Shown piece by piece: positions 34,215-42,482 of a stretch of DNA of 64,000 nt; positions within the stretch are counted from its first letter, which is position 1; each line of letters begins with the position of its first letter. The position numbers and the translations under genes were made by a program. Source of the DNA: GCA-002780795 sp964545385 (GTDB lineage Bacteria; Patescibacteriota; Microgenomatia; UBA1406; GWC2-37-13); the NCBI GenBank assembly GCA_964545385.1, contig CAZJFG010000003.1, forward strand, positions 1 to 64,000, written 5' to 3'. The notes beneath the pieces were generated by a model. That model ran no database searches and was not told the origin of the DNA. It was given only the letters and a program-made list of their open reading frames with translations.

Positions 34215-35159
34215 TTATTTTACTATTGGCAGATATTTTTCTCTTTTTGCAAGCTCATGTTTTTCGAGAGTCAACTCTTTATGCTTCCAAACGACAATAG
34301 CGCGAGGCTCAAAGTAGTGATTTAGAAAGTAATAGATTAAGATTATTATTTGCCCTAAAATAATAATCTCAAGCAGACGTGATTTTATTAGACTCCAGAT
34401 AAAAAGAAAGAACTTAATAATAATCATCCAAACCGGCAAAATTTTAAATTGGAGTGTTAAGCTTTTAGGTGAATTTTGCTCATTATAATTTGCTTGTGCA
34501 AACAGTCGATATGTTTTGGCTGATGCAGATGGAAGGGAAATGGCAAAATTGCCAAAAGAATCGGATTTAGTAGTCAAATTTGGAAAGGAAAAAGCCTCAA
34601 CCGGCTTGATAAAAGAAAATCGGCTTTCGAGTTTCGAGTTTTTAGTATCTTGCGTAAACATTTCAAGACTTACGTCTGTATTGGGTATTGTTTGGCCCGA
34701 TAAGACAACTTCATCTCCGATATAATAGTCAGATTTATCAAAAGATAGTGTAGGCGAGAGGACAACCGGGCCAATTGTAATATAGCTGTTGTTGGGAAAA
34801 GACGGCAGACAGACAGGATTTGAAGTACGACCAAATTGGTCTTGAGCGGTTAGACAGACTTCAAGAGGTGAAACCGGAGAATAGCGGTTACGAAACTCAT
34901 AATAACCTTTGTCGTCTGCGCGTGTTTCATCATATCCGGAGCTTGACTCCATATCAACAAGAGCATTGGGCGATGTATACCCATAAAGTGTAAACTGGCC
35001 ACCACCACCAAAGAAAAAAGAAACCATAACAGGCTCATCACTTGTGGTTGTTCCGGCCACTATACCATTTCCAGGTGATATTTTTAATAGACAAAAATAA
35101 CCAATCGAACAAACAGTTGTGAATAAAAGTATAAAAAAAAGGACATTAGAACGTGCCAT
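34215..35159 (-). CDS. Membrane-anchored surface protein with Ig/CNA-like domains
   Basis: 314 residues. N-terminal helix (NVLFFILLFTTVCSIGYFCLL), then extracellular beta-rich sequence with two repeats of the type 'VxLxGxTxPNxxVxxxxxxxxxxxTxxDxxGxFxF' (GQFTLYGYTSPNALVDMESSSG..TRADDKGYYEF; DEVVLSGQTIPNTDVSLEM..TTKSDSFGNFAI). One or two membrane helices near 250-285 follow, and a positively charged cytoplasmic tail (KHKELTLEKHELAKREKYL). Its start lies inside the end of the upstream gene (14-base overlap), so they are cotranscribed. Confidence 0.75.
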   Translation of the reverse strand: MARSNVLFFILLFTTVCSIGYFCLLKISPGNGIVAGTTTSDEPVMVSFFFGGGGQFTLYGYTSPNALVDMESSSGYDETRADDKGYYEFRNRYSPVSPLEVCLTAQDQFGRTSNPVCLPSFPNNSYITIGPVVLSPTLSFDKSDYYIGDEVVLSGQTIPNTDVSLEMFTQDTKNSKLESRFSFIKPVEAFSFPNLTTKSDSFGNFAISLPSASAKTYRLFAQANYNEQNSPKSLTLQFKILPVWMIIIKFFLFIWSLIKSRLLEIIILGQIIILIYYFLNHYFEPRAIVVWKHKELTLEKHELAKREKYLPIVK

Positions 35160-36681
35160 ATGCTACATAATAAATTCTAGTTTGATAACTTCCTGCTGGT
35201 TGGGTAACTCCTACATTTAGTCGGTAACAGACATAAAGTTTTTCGGAACTTGCAACTGTTATTGAATGTGCAATTGTTTGAGCTGAGGAGTCGTTGGTGG
35301 AGCATGCTGTTGGATTTGACGGGTTTAAATAATCAACGCAGGCGAAATTACGGGCACAGTAGCTTCCGTTTGAACAGTAATCGCTGGTTGTATTATATTC
35401 AAAAGGAACGATACTGGCATCAATATTTTCAATAGAATAACCAAAACCAGTAGTTGAGGTTGAGTCCCAGTCGTCGCTTGTCGAATGAGTGCATTGGCTA
35501 TCATCACAGACAGTATCGGCGAGAATGGTCTCCGGTATACCATCACCATTTAGATCAGCTGACATCTCGTCATCTTCGGCTACTTTTAGATAGTAACCTG
35601 ATGTGGCGTTGGTTGATACGGTTATTTTTTGGGCAGCATTCAGAAATGTATTGGTTTGTGTAACATCACCAAACGGTACTGCATAGGCGGTTGAGCTGGT
35701 AACATCAAGTGTCTGGCCGCAGATCGTGTCAGAGTTTTGGCCGGCAATGGTCAAGGTGAGTGATGGGTTGACTTTTGCCGAGACCAAAACTGCTTCAATC
35801 GGCGAGGTGGTGACGATTACATCATCGATTATATTACTACCTCCGTCCAACAATTGTATTTTTATATTATAGGAGTCGGCAGTGCCCTGGTTGTGAGTAT
35901 ATGAACCATTAATTTTTGGTGCGGGGTTAACAAGCGCTTTTGAAGAGTCGCCAATAGTCATAGTAAGAGCCGTACTTGAAAGTGTACCGGTATAACCGCA
36001 GCTTATTTTATGATAATAACTACTGCCGACAAGTTGATAGGCAGTAACTGTTGCCGAACCCCAGGAAACGTCTCCGCCGGTTGGACAGGTAACATTTGAA
36101 TATGTAATACCATTTAGATCAAATCCTGAGTTTGGTCCGCCATCTGGTGCACCATCCTGAGAAGTGGCTGAACTTGAGCCACCGGATGGGATATAGACAA
36201 CAACCGAACCATCAACAACAGTTGTCTGATTGGTAAAAGAAATTGTATGGATAGCCGACTGTGTAGCATAAATAGCATCGCCATCTGACAGTCCAACGCG
36301 CAAACCTTTGGTTAAGATAAAATTATTGCTATCTTGGACTGCGCTTACCTGACATTCGGTCGTACCCGAAGTATTACAGTATCCATTGGGCCCTAAAGAA
36401 ATATTATCTAAAGGAAAAAGATGGTTAGTATCTATATCCGGTGGAAGATAAGAAGTACGGGAAGTTTTAATAGCTATTGAAGTGGTGCCGGCGGTATACG
36501 TTCCACTAGCTTCACCGTAATATGAAAGCCGAGAGTTGGAAAGAGTGTCTGAAGCATTGTAAAGATTTCCAGAATCAACTCTGACCGGAAATTTTACAAG
36601 AAACAAATAACCAGCTTGGGAAAAAAGAAAGATAAATAAAAATAATCTGTAGAAAAAAAGGCGGTATTTTTTTCTGTGCAT
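35146..36681 (-). CDS. Exported beta-rich surface protein, copy 1 of duplicated pair
   Basis: 511 residues. Signal-anchor YRLFFYRLFLFIFLFSQAGYLFLV, then an exported region with paired cysteines (TCPTGGDVSW, CGYTGTL, TVCDDSQCTHST, YCSNGSYCARNFACVDYL) and a C-terminal strand pattern PAGSYQTRIYYVAYGTF shared with the protein at 43504-44301. No known family recognised. From residue about 19 to the end it matches the protein at 37697-39226; only the first 18 residues and the last codons' third bases differ. The last 14 bases overlap the start of the next gene, which may explain the synonymous differences there. Confidence 0.8.
   Translation of the reverse strand: MHRKKYRLFFYRLFLFIFLFSQAGYLFLVKFPVRVDSGNLYNASDTLSNSRLSYYGEASGTYTAGTTSIAIKTSRTSYLPPDIDTNHLFPLDNISLGPNGYCNTSGTTECQVSAVQDSNNFILTKGLRVGLSDGDAIYATQSAIHTISFTNQTTVVDGSVVVYIPSGGSSSATSQDGAPDGGPNSGFDLNGITYSNVTCPTGGDVSWGSATVTAYQLVGSSYYHKISCGYTGTLSSTALTMTIGDSSKALVNPAPKINGSYTHNQGTADSYNIKIQLLDGGSNIIDDVIVTTSPIEAVLVSAKVNPSLTLTIAGQNSDTICGQTLDVTSSTAYAVPFGDVTQTNTFLNAAQKITVSTNATSGYYLKVAEDDEMSADLNGDGIPETILADTVCDDSQCTHSTSDDWDSTSTTGFGYSIENIDASIVPFEYNTTSDYCSNGSYCARNFACVDYLNPSNPTACSTNDSSAQTIAHSITVASSEKLYVCYRLNVGVTQPAGSYQTRIYYVAYGTF
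35156..36626. repeat. 1.47-kb direct duplication, copy 1
   Basis: Matches 37707-39177 at a constant offset of 2551 with no difference in the stretches I compared. The ends are sharp: GAAAAAA is followed by G here and by C in copy 2, and synonymous changes lie just past the left end. Confidence 0.85.
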
Positions 36682-36700
36682 ATTTCATTATATATATATA

Positions 36701-37693
36701 TTATTCAGTTTTTTTCCGTAGCTGTTTTTTAAGTTCTTCTATCTCGGTTCTTTCCTTGCTGATTTCTTTTTCAAGAAGCGATTCTTTTGTCACAATTCTT
36801 TTATAAACATTATTTATTATGAGGATGATTGCAATAATGCTTAGAATAATAATAAGAGTTATTCTCCAAGGGAATACCCAGGCATAGGTTGTTCCTGTTA
36901 TTGATTGTCCGGTTTTACCATATCCTGCGTTAAAATCAATTTTGTAGCGGCCGAACATCCATTTTGAACCAAGTTGTATTTCGTACTGACGAATACTATC
37001 TGGAAAGATATTATATTTTGGCAAAGTTTCTATTCCGCTTTGTTTGTTAAAAAAACTTGACAGTTGGATAAATCCTTGAGGGCTAATATGATAGTCGGAT
37101 CGATTCAAAACTTCGATCGTAACCGGAATCGGCCCATATTCCAGAAATTTAGGAGTGTTAAGTTTATTAGTATAGGCTTTTTCCGTGCATTTTCCTTCGA
37201 CTAAAAAATAAACGAGACTTGTTAGCTTAAAAGATACCTGAGAAGCTGATTTATTGCCGAGAGCAGTTTGGATTGGTTCGAAATAGACAGCGGCATAATG
37301 GCCGCAACCCGAAACATTTTCCGGAACTTTGACCATAACCGTTGCAGTATAAGGTGTGTTGGCAGCAATATTTACTCGCGACTCAAGAGGTGTCAACCAA
37401 GAAGCAGCTGAATATTTGTTATTTTCCGGCGGTATATAGATGAGATCAGGCGAACCCTCTTTATCCGAAACAACAAAGTCTGCAGTTTTGATTGATCCGG
37501 CAATCGCCTCGGTCCCGGGATTAAAAAACTTGACTTGAATGCGAGTTTCCATTCCAGGTTTAACGTTGATTTCTTGACTTGGAGGAGAAACTGTTAACTT
37601 TATTGTTTGTTGAGCATGAGAAACAAAAGAAAAAGCCAAAAGGCAAAAACTAAAAATCAAAAGTAAAAATAAAAATTTGAAAGTTTTTCTCAT
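36701..37693 (-). CDS. Membrane-anchored Ig-like (DUF916-like) surface protein
   Basis: 330 residues. Signal peptide (FKFLFLLLIFSFCLLAFSFVSHAQ), then TIKLTVSPPSQEINVKPGMETRIQVKFFNPG, the opening seen in DUF916/alpha-Ig-like surface proteins, a beta-rich body to about 265, one membrane helix (FPWRITLIIILSIIAIILII) and a charged coiled-coil tail in the cytoplasm (KESLLEKEISKERTEIEELKKQ). Paralogous to 42483-43490: same architecture and the shared SPP..V.VKPG start. Lies between the two copies of the duplicated surface gene, so gene pairs were probably duplicated and then diverged unequally. Confidence 0.78.
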   Translation of the reverse strand: MRKTFKFLFLLLIFSFCLLAFSFVSHAQQTIKLTVSPPSQEINVKPGMETRIQVKFFNPGTEAIAGSIKTADFVVSDKEGSPDLIYIPPENNKYSAASWLTPLESRVNIAANTPYTATVMVKVPENVSGCGHYAAVYFEPIQTALGNKSASQVSFKLTSLVYFLVEGKCTEKAYTNKLNTPKFLEYGPIPVTIEVLNRSDYHISPQGFIQLSSFFNKQSGIETLPKYNIFPDSIRQYEIQLGSKWMFGRYKIDFNAGYGKTGQSITGTTYAWVFPWRITLIIILSIIAIILIINNVYKRIVTKESLLEKEISKERTEIEELKKQLRKKTE

Positions 37694-37696
37694 ATA

Positions 37697-39226
37697 TTAA
37701 AATGTACCATATGCTACATAATAAATTCTAGTTTGATAACTTCCTGCTGGTTGGGTAACTCCTACATTTAGTCGGTAACAGACATAAAGTTTTTCGGAAC
37801 TTGCAACTGTTATTGAATGTGCAATTGTTTGAGCTGAGGAGTCGTTGGTGGAGCATGCTGTTGGATTTGACGGGTTTAAATAATCAACGCAGGCGAAATT
37901 ACGGGCACAGTAGCTTCCGTTTGAACAGTAATCGCTGGTTGTATTATATTCAAAAGGAACGATACTGGCATCAATATTTTCAATAGAATAACCAAAACCA
38001 GTAGTTGAGGTTGAGTCCCAGTCGTCGCTTGTCGAATGAGTGCATTGGCTATCATCACAGACAGTATCGGCGAGAATGGTCTCCGGTATACCATCACCAT
38101 TTAGATCAGCTGACATCTCGTCATCTTCGGCTACTTTTAGATAGTAACCTGATGTGGCGTTGGTTGATACGGTTATTTTTTGGGCAGCATTCAGAAATGT
38201 ATTGGTTTGTGTAACATCACCAAACGGTACTGCATAGGCGGTTGAGCTGGTAACATCAAGTGTCTGGCCGCAGATCGTGTCAGAGTTTTGGCCGGCAATG
38301 GTCAAGGTGAGTGATGGGTTGACTTTTGCCGAGACCAAAACTGCTTCAATCGGCGAGGTGGTGACGATTACATCATCGATTATATTACTACCTCCGTCCA
38401 ACAATTGTATTTTTATATTATAGGAGTCGGCAGTGCCCTGGTTGTGAGTATATGAACCATTAATTTTTGGTGCGGGGTTAACAAGCGCTTTTGAAGAGTC
38501 GCCAATAGTCATAGTAAGAGCCGTACTTGAAAGTGTACCGGTATAACCGCAGCTTATTTTATGATAATAACTACTGCCGACAAGTTGATAGGCAGTAACT
38601 GTTGCCGAACCCCAGGAAACGTCTCCGCCGGTTGGACAGGTAACATTTGAATATGTAATACCATTTAGATCAAATCCTGAGTTTGGTCCGCCATCTGGTG
38701 CACCATCCTGAGAAGTGGCTGAACTTGAGCCACCGGATGGGATATAGACAACAACCGAACCATCAACAACAGTTGTCTGATTGGTAAAAGAAATTGTATG
38801 GATAGCCGACTGTGTAGCATAAATAGCATCGCCATCTGACAGTCCAACGCGCAAACCTTTGGTTAAGATAAAATTATTGCTATCTTGGACTGCGCTTACC
38901 TGACATTCGGTCGTACCCGAAGTATTACAGTATCCATTGGGCCCTAAAGAAATATTATCTAAAGGAAAAAGATGGTTAGTATCTATATCCGGTGGAAGAT
39001 AAGAAGTACGGGAAGTTTTAATAGCTATTGAAGTGGTGCCGGCGGTATACGTTCCACTAGCTTCACCGTAATATGAAAGCCGAGAGTTGGAAAGAGTGTC
39101 TGAAGCATTGTAAAGATTTCCAGAATCAACTCTGACCGGAAATTTTACAAGAAACAAATAACCAGCTTGGGAAAAAACAAAAAAAAACAGAACCAGTTTA
39201 TAAATATGACGAATTAATTTTGACAT
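37697..39226 (-). CDS. Exported beta-rich surface protein, copy 2 of duplicated pair
   Basis: 509 residues. Its first 16 residues (MSKLIRHIYKLVLFFF) differ from copy 1, then the sequence is the same to the final AYGTF. Four cysteine pairs in the C-terminal half and Asp-rich stretches (EDDEMSADLNGDGIPE, an EF-hand-like DxNxDG loop) suggest calcium binding and disulfides outside the cell. The gene ends three bases before the start of the DUF916-like gene at 37693, giving the operon order copy 2, DUF916-like, copy 1, Ig-like protein. Confidence 0.8.
   Translation of the reverse strand: MSKLIRHIYKLVLFFFVFSQAGYLFLVKFPVRVDSGNLYNASDTLSNSRLSYYGEASGTYTAGTTSIAIKTSRTSYLPPDIDTNHLFPLDNISLGPNGYCNTSGTTECQVSAVQDSNNFILTKGLRVGLSDGDAIYATQSAIHTISFTNQTTVVDGSVVVYIPSGGSSSATSQDGAPDGGPNSGFDLNGITYSNVTCPTGGDVSWGSATVTAYQLVGSSYYHKISCGYTGTLSSTALTMTIGDSSKALVNPAPKINGSYTHNQGTADSYNIKIQLLDGGSNIIDDVIVTTSPIEAVLVSAKVNPSLTLTIAGQNSDTICGQTLDVTSSTAYAVPFGDVTQTNTFLNAAQKITVSTNATSGYYLKVAEDDEMSADLNGDGIPETILADTVCDDSQCTHSTSDDWDSTSTTGFGYSIENIDASIVPFEYNTTSDYCSNGSYCARNFACVDYLNPSNPTACSTNDSSAQTIAHSITVASSEKLYVCYRLNVGVTQPAGSYQTRIYYVAYGTF
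37707..39177. repeat. 1.47-kb direct duplication, copy 2
   Basis: Counterpart of 35156-36626. Same orientation; 1080 bases of unrelated sequence separate the copies. Confidence 0.85.
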
Positions 39227-39298
39227 TAATATTATTCATAATAAGGTATTATTTTTATCCTTGTCAAGAGCAATGTTTTTCTGCAATAAAATTACCTC

Positions 39299-39368
39299 TT
39301 GACATAAAAATTTTCGTCTGTTAAATTGTTAGTATCATGGCAATTAAAGAAAGACGGACGAAAATTTT
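39299..39368 (+). promoter_or_regulatory. Promoter and operator of the PaaX-like gene
   Basis: TTGACA at 39299-39304 with a weak -10 (TAAATT, 39322-39327). A perfect 12-base inverted repeat AAAATTTTCGTC (39307-39318) / GACGAAAATTTT (39357-39368) has one arm between -35 and -10 and the other inside codons 7-11 of the gene. Confidence 0.6.
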
Positions 39369-40074
39369 GCTTGCTTTATATTTATTGTCGGACGGTAATT
39401 TTTCGCCAGTAGCCTTTGATGATAAAACACAGAAAATTTTCGACCTTTCGTTAAACCAAAAGACCAGAGGAACAATTTCAGGACTCCTCAAAGAAGAGAT
39501 AATTACAAAAACAATGATAGAAAATACCTATCAACTGACAGAAAAAGGTTTTTACGAACTTTGCTTGGAATTCCCTTTGTTTAGATTTTCCAGAGATAAA
39601 TGGGACGGAAAGTGGAGAATTATTTCCTACGAAATCCCTGAAAAAAAACGGGAGATCCGCGACCGTCTTCGTCGAGAGATGCAGGGTTGGGGACTTGGGC
39701 CGTGGCACAGGTCTTTTTGGCTAACACCACATCCTATTATAGAAACTTTATGTCGACTTGTTTCTCAAAAAGAAGAAGAAAAATACATTCAAGCTTTTGA
39801 AGCCGAACACAGCTTTGGAGATCGCGAACTTTTGATTGAAAAAGTCTGGCAAAAAAGCGAAATCGATAAAAAATATAGGGAAATGTTTAAAAAATGGCAT
39901 GATATTTTATCTTCCGAAGGGGGGAAAATAGATAAGTTTAGAAAAATAATTGCCGAATATGTAAATCTGCTTCGTCTTGATCCGGGTCTTCCGGTAGAGC
40001 TTGTCGGCGAAAAATGGATTGGTTTTGAAGCAGCTAATATCTTTAAAGAGATTAAAAGCATACTTTTAGTTTAA
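39337..40074 (+). CDS. PaaX-like transcriptional regulator
   Basis: 245 residues. N-terminal winged-helix part (about 1-80: RRTKILLALYLLSDG, then SGLLKEEIITKTMIENTYQLTEKG), then WDGKWRIISYEIPEKKREIRDRLRREMQGWGLGPWHRSFWLTPHP, which is the ferredoxin-like Cas2-related middle domain of PaaX proteins, and a helical C-terminal domain. PaaX-like proteins repress their targets; the flanking inverted repeat suggests autoregulation. There is no CRISPR context, so a Cas2 label would be misleading. It overlaps the competence MBL gene by 23 bases in convergent orientation. Confidence 0.8.
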   Translation: MAIKERRTKILLALYLLSDGNFSPVAFDDKTQKIFDLSLNQKTRGTISGLLKEEIITKTMIENTYQLTEKGFYELCLEFPLFRFSRDKWDGKWRIISYEIPEKKREIRDRLRREMQGWGLGPWHRSFWLTPHPIIETLCRLVSQKEEEKYIQAFEAEHSFGDRELLIEKVWQKSEIDKKYREMFKKWHDILSSEGGKIDKFRKIIAEYVNLLRLDPGLPVELVGEKWIGFEAANIFKEIKSILLV

Positions 40075-40882
40075 AAACAATGTCTCCTTCCATATCCGTC
40101 CGCCTTATTTTAATTTTCTTGGCTTCAAGTATCTCTAAAACTTCGCGGGCTGGATGCCCATAAGAGTTGTTTTTTCCACAACTTATCACAGCAATCTTGG
40201 GGTCTGCTAAGGAAAGAATTTTTTTTGATAGATTGTATTTTGAGCCATGATGGGGAATTTTTAAAACATCTATTTTTATTTTAGATTGTCCCAACACTCT
40301 TTCAAGTATTGAGAGAGAGATGTCGCCTGTAAATAAAACACTAAATTCGCTTTCTTGCAGTAAAAAAACCAAAGATAGATCGTTGGTATCTGCTGATAGA
40401 TCTTTTATTGGCCAATAAAAACCGATAAAATCATCAAGAATTTTTATTTTATAACCGGCAAAAGGGTGAAAAATAGAAATTTTCTTGTCCGTAATTTTTT
40501 TTATAAGCTGTTTATAGGTAGTTGTTGTCTCTTTAATCGGCACAGAATAGATCATATCGACTCTATACCGATCAATTACCGGAATAAAACCGCCAATGTG
40601 ATCTTTATCCGGGTGTGAAATCATGGCAAGTTCTATTTTCCTGTCAAAAAAAGGCATATGCCGACCAAGACAGTCAAGCACATGACGATCTGGTCCGGCA
40701 TCGACCAAAACATCAACTTTATTTTTTATGCGTAGATAAATCGCATCTCCTTGACCAACATCACAAAAAACTATTTTAGTTCTTGTGTCTGAATATGAGC
40801 TGATAAATATTATTGCACAAACCAGAAGTGAAAATATAAAAGCTACAATAAGCTGCTTTTTACCAATCAGGTCGTTTTTCAT
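40052..40882 (-). CDS. ComEC C-terminal metallo-beta-lactamase-like protein
   Basis: 276 residues. N-terminal membrane helix (QLIVAFIFSLLVCAIIFIS), then a metallo-beta-lactamase fold: VFCDVGQGDAIYLRIKNKVDVLVDAGP, SHPDKDHIGG (HxDxDH motif), LFTGDIS, and LKIPHHGSKYN. This corresponds to the C-terminal domain of full-length ComEC, which degrades the non-transported DNA strand. Encoded separately from the channel domain (40929-41756), 46 bases downstream in the same operon. Confidence 0.85.
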   Translation of the reverse strand: MKNDLIGKKQLIVAFIFSLLVCAIIFISSYSDTRTKIVFCDVGQGDAIYLRIKNKVDVLVDAGPDRHVLDCLGRHMPFFDRKIELAMISHPDKDHIGGFIPVIDRYRVDMIYSVPIKETTTTYKQLIKKITDKKISIFHPFAGYKIKILDDFIGFYWPIKDLSADTNDLSLVFLLQESEFSVLFTGDISLSILERVLGQSKIKIDVLKIPHHGSKYNLSKKILSLADPKIAVISCGKNNSYGHPAREVLEILEAKKIKIRRTDMEGDIVFKLKVCF

Positions 40883-40928
40883 AGATCAAAAAATTGCCAC
40901 ACGATTGTAAGCAAAAATGTAATTTATA

Positions 40929-41756
40929 TTAAAAATTAAGAAACGCATAAGGAATTTTTGATAGAATTCGGATCACGAAAATAATCCATGTCAATAATCC
41001 ATAACAGATAAAGCTAAAAGGCAATCCAAGGTAATAGTTGATTTTTCCCAAAAAAGCAGTAAAAAAACCAAAAATCATCAAAGGTGTAATGATTGGAGCA
41101 ACAATCAAATTTGAAATAGGTGAAATGAAAGAGATCTGTTTAAAATGAATGAATATTAAAGGTACGGTAAAGATTTGGGCGGCCAAAGATGGTTTCAATT
41201 CTTTCCAGAAAAAAAACTTTAAAGTCTCGGTTAAAATCTTTTTTTTGCTTTTTATTTTTTTTATATTTGGCGGGGTCACATGACCAAAAAAAAGCAGACC
41301 AAGAGTTGCGCCGTAAGAGAGTTTGAGCGAAAGACTTGTCAGCCACTGTGGCCAGAAGATTGAAATAAAAAAAAGAGAAAGCATTATGATAAATAAAGGA
41401 TAAGTTTTTCGTTTAAGGATAACGCCTACGAACGTTAATATACCCATTATGCCCGCTCGAATAATTGGGGCTTGCGGTCCCACAAACCAAATGAACAAAA
41501 TTACAACCAGTATTGTTATCAGCAAAGAGAACGTTTTGCTAAAAAAACAGGTAAAATTGCCAACAATTGCCGCAAGTAATGTAATATTCATTCCAGATAG
41601 CACGACCAGATGCAATAAACCAACAGTTCTCAACTGTTCGTAAAATAATTTGCTGGTTTTTAAGTCAACACCGAAAAGAACTCCGTTTAAAAGTGACGCC
41701 TGAGGTTCTGGCAGGTAGCTATTTATGACTTGAGTGAAGAAATAGGTTGCTGGCAT
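40929..41756 (-). CDS. comEC: ComEC channel (Competence) domain
   Basis: 275 residues. LPEPQASLLNGVLFGVDLKTSKLFYEQLRTVGLLHLVVLSGMNITLLAAIVG is the start of the Competence domain of ComEC/Rec2, the DNA-uptake channel, followed by about seven to eight membrane helices. The N-terminal OB-fold domain of full-length ComEC is absent and the metallo-beta-lactamase part is a separate gene. It starts three bases after the old end of the comEA frame (TAG at 41762-41760). Natural transformation is the expected role. Confidence 0.85.
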   Translation of the reverse strand: MPATYFFTQVINSYLPEPQASLLNGVLFGVDLKTSKLFYEQLRTVGLLHLVVLSGMNITLLAAIVGNFTCFFSKTFSLLITILVVILFIWFVGPQAPIIRAGIMGILTFVGVILKRKTYPLFIIMLSLFFISIFWPQWLTSLSLKLSYGATLGLLFFGHVTPPNIKKIKSKKKILTETLKFFFWKELKPSLAAQIFTVPLIFIHFKQISFISPISNLIVAPIITPLMIFGFFTAFLGKINYYLGLPFSFICYGLLTWIIFVIRILSKIPYAFLNF

Positions 41757-41821
41757 ATCCTAAATTTGAATAAGGCCCTTTATTTTTTCGAAAACCGACT
41801 GGTTAAGAACTTTTTTTTCAA

Positions 41822-42379
41822 TTAAATCTTCAATTTTCCAACGCCTGGTAGCTTATCTAATTCTTGTTCTGAAGCCTCATTAATATTAATTAAATCTTGT
41901 TGGCTTATTGGTATATCATTTGAATAATTTGCTTGAAGGTTTTGTAATACTTGTGGATTTTCTACAAAAATTCCGCTTGATGTTTCGGAAAGTGAAGGTA
42001 TATAAATCTTTTCTTGGTCGTTAAGAACTTTTGACAGATTGAAGTTGCGTATAAAATATGATTGATCCGCCTCTTCGGAAAAACCACCGGCCAACTCGAG
42101 AACATCTTTTATTCGAGCCCCAAAGTTTAATTTATAGACGTTTGGTTTTTTAACTGCTCCGCCAATATCAATATAGATTTTTTGATTGGTTAGTTGGGAA
42201 ACTTTCTCAACAGGTTGAATTAACTCTTCGGCATTCGTCTTTGGGAATTGGTTGTAAAAAAAAACAATAAGCGAAACGAGCATAATTAAAAAAGATAGAG
42301 ATATAAGGATAATTTCGGCTTTATACTTTTTCCAAATTTTTTTCCAACCGGTTTTTATTATTTTTTGTAGATTGTTCAT
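41822..42379 (-). CDS. comEA: ComEA-like protein, helix-hairpin-helix truncated by frameshift
   Basis: 185 residues. N-terminal membrane helix (AEIILISLSFLIMLVSLIVFF), a SLBB domain (KIYIDIGGAVKKPNVYKLNFGARIKDVLELAGGFSEEADQ), then the start of the HhH DNA-binding domain, INEASEQELDKLPGVG. The next residues should run KVTAQKII..., but the frame stops after KLKI. In the next frame, immediately following, the usual ComEA end is present: KIEDLIEKKVLNQSVFEKIKGLIQI, TAG at 41762-41760. So a deletion of roughly 40 bases with a frame change removed the second half of the hairpin. ComEA binds incoming DNA; this one may bind poorly. Assembly error possible. Confidence 0.8.
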   Translation of the reverse strand: MNNLQKIIKTGWKKIWKKYKAEIILISLSFLIMLVSLIVFFYNQFPKTNAEELIQPVEKVSQLTNQKIYIDIGGAVKKPNVYKLNFGARIKDVLELAGGFSEEADQSYFIRNFNLSKVLNDQEKIYIPSLSETSSGIFVENPQVLQNLQANYSNDIPISQQDLININEASEQELDKLPGVGKLKI

Positions 42380-42422
42380 ACTAAATACTTAATAATGTAT
42401 ACCGAATACTTTTTAAATTTGT

Positions 42423-42447
42423 CAACGGACTATACGCTACAAAATTA
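42423..42447 (-). repeat. 25-base repeat, copy 2 (partner at 52643-52667)
   Basis: Exact reverse complement of 52643-52667, in the gap before comEA. Core GTAGCGTATAGTCCGTTG on the minus strand. The other copy precedes the RAYT gene. Confidence 0.75.
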
Positions 42448-42482
42448 GAAAAAAAGAAGATAAAAAGCAGACAATCAAAAGC

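Noticed and set aside
35250..38847. Matching antisense frames in both copies of the surface gene
   Set aside because: They are copied along with the 1.47-kb block; their sameness reflects duplication, not selection on those frames.
39337..40074. Cas2 annotation for the PaaX-like protein
   Set aside because: Only its middle domain resembles Cas2; the winged-helix N-terminus and C-terminal domain are PaaX-like and no CRISPR locus is near.
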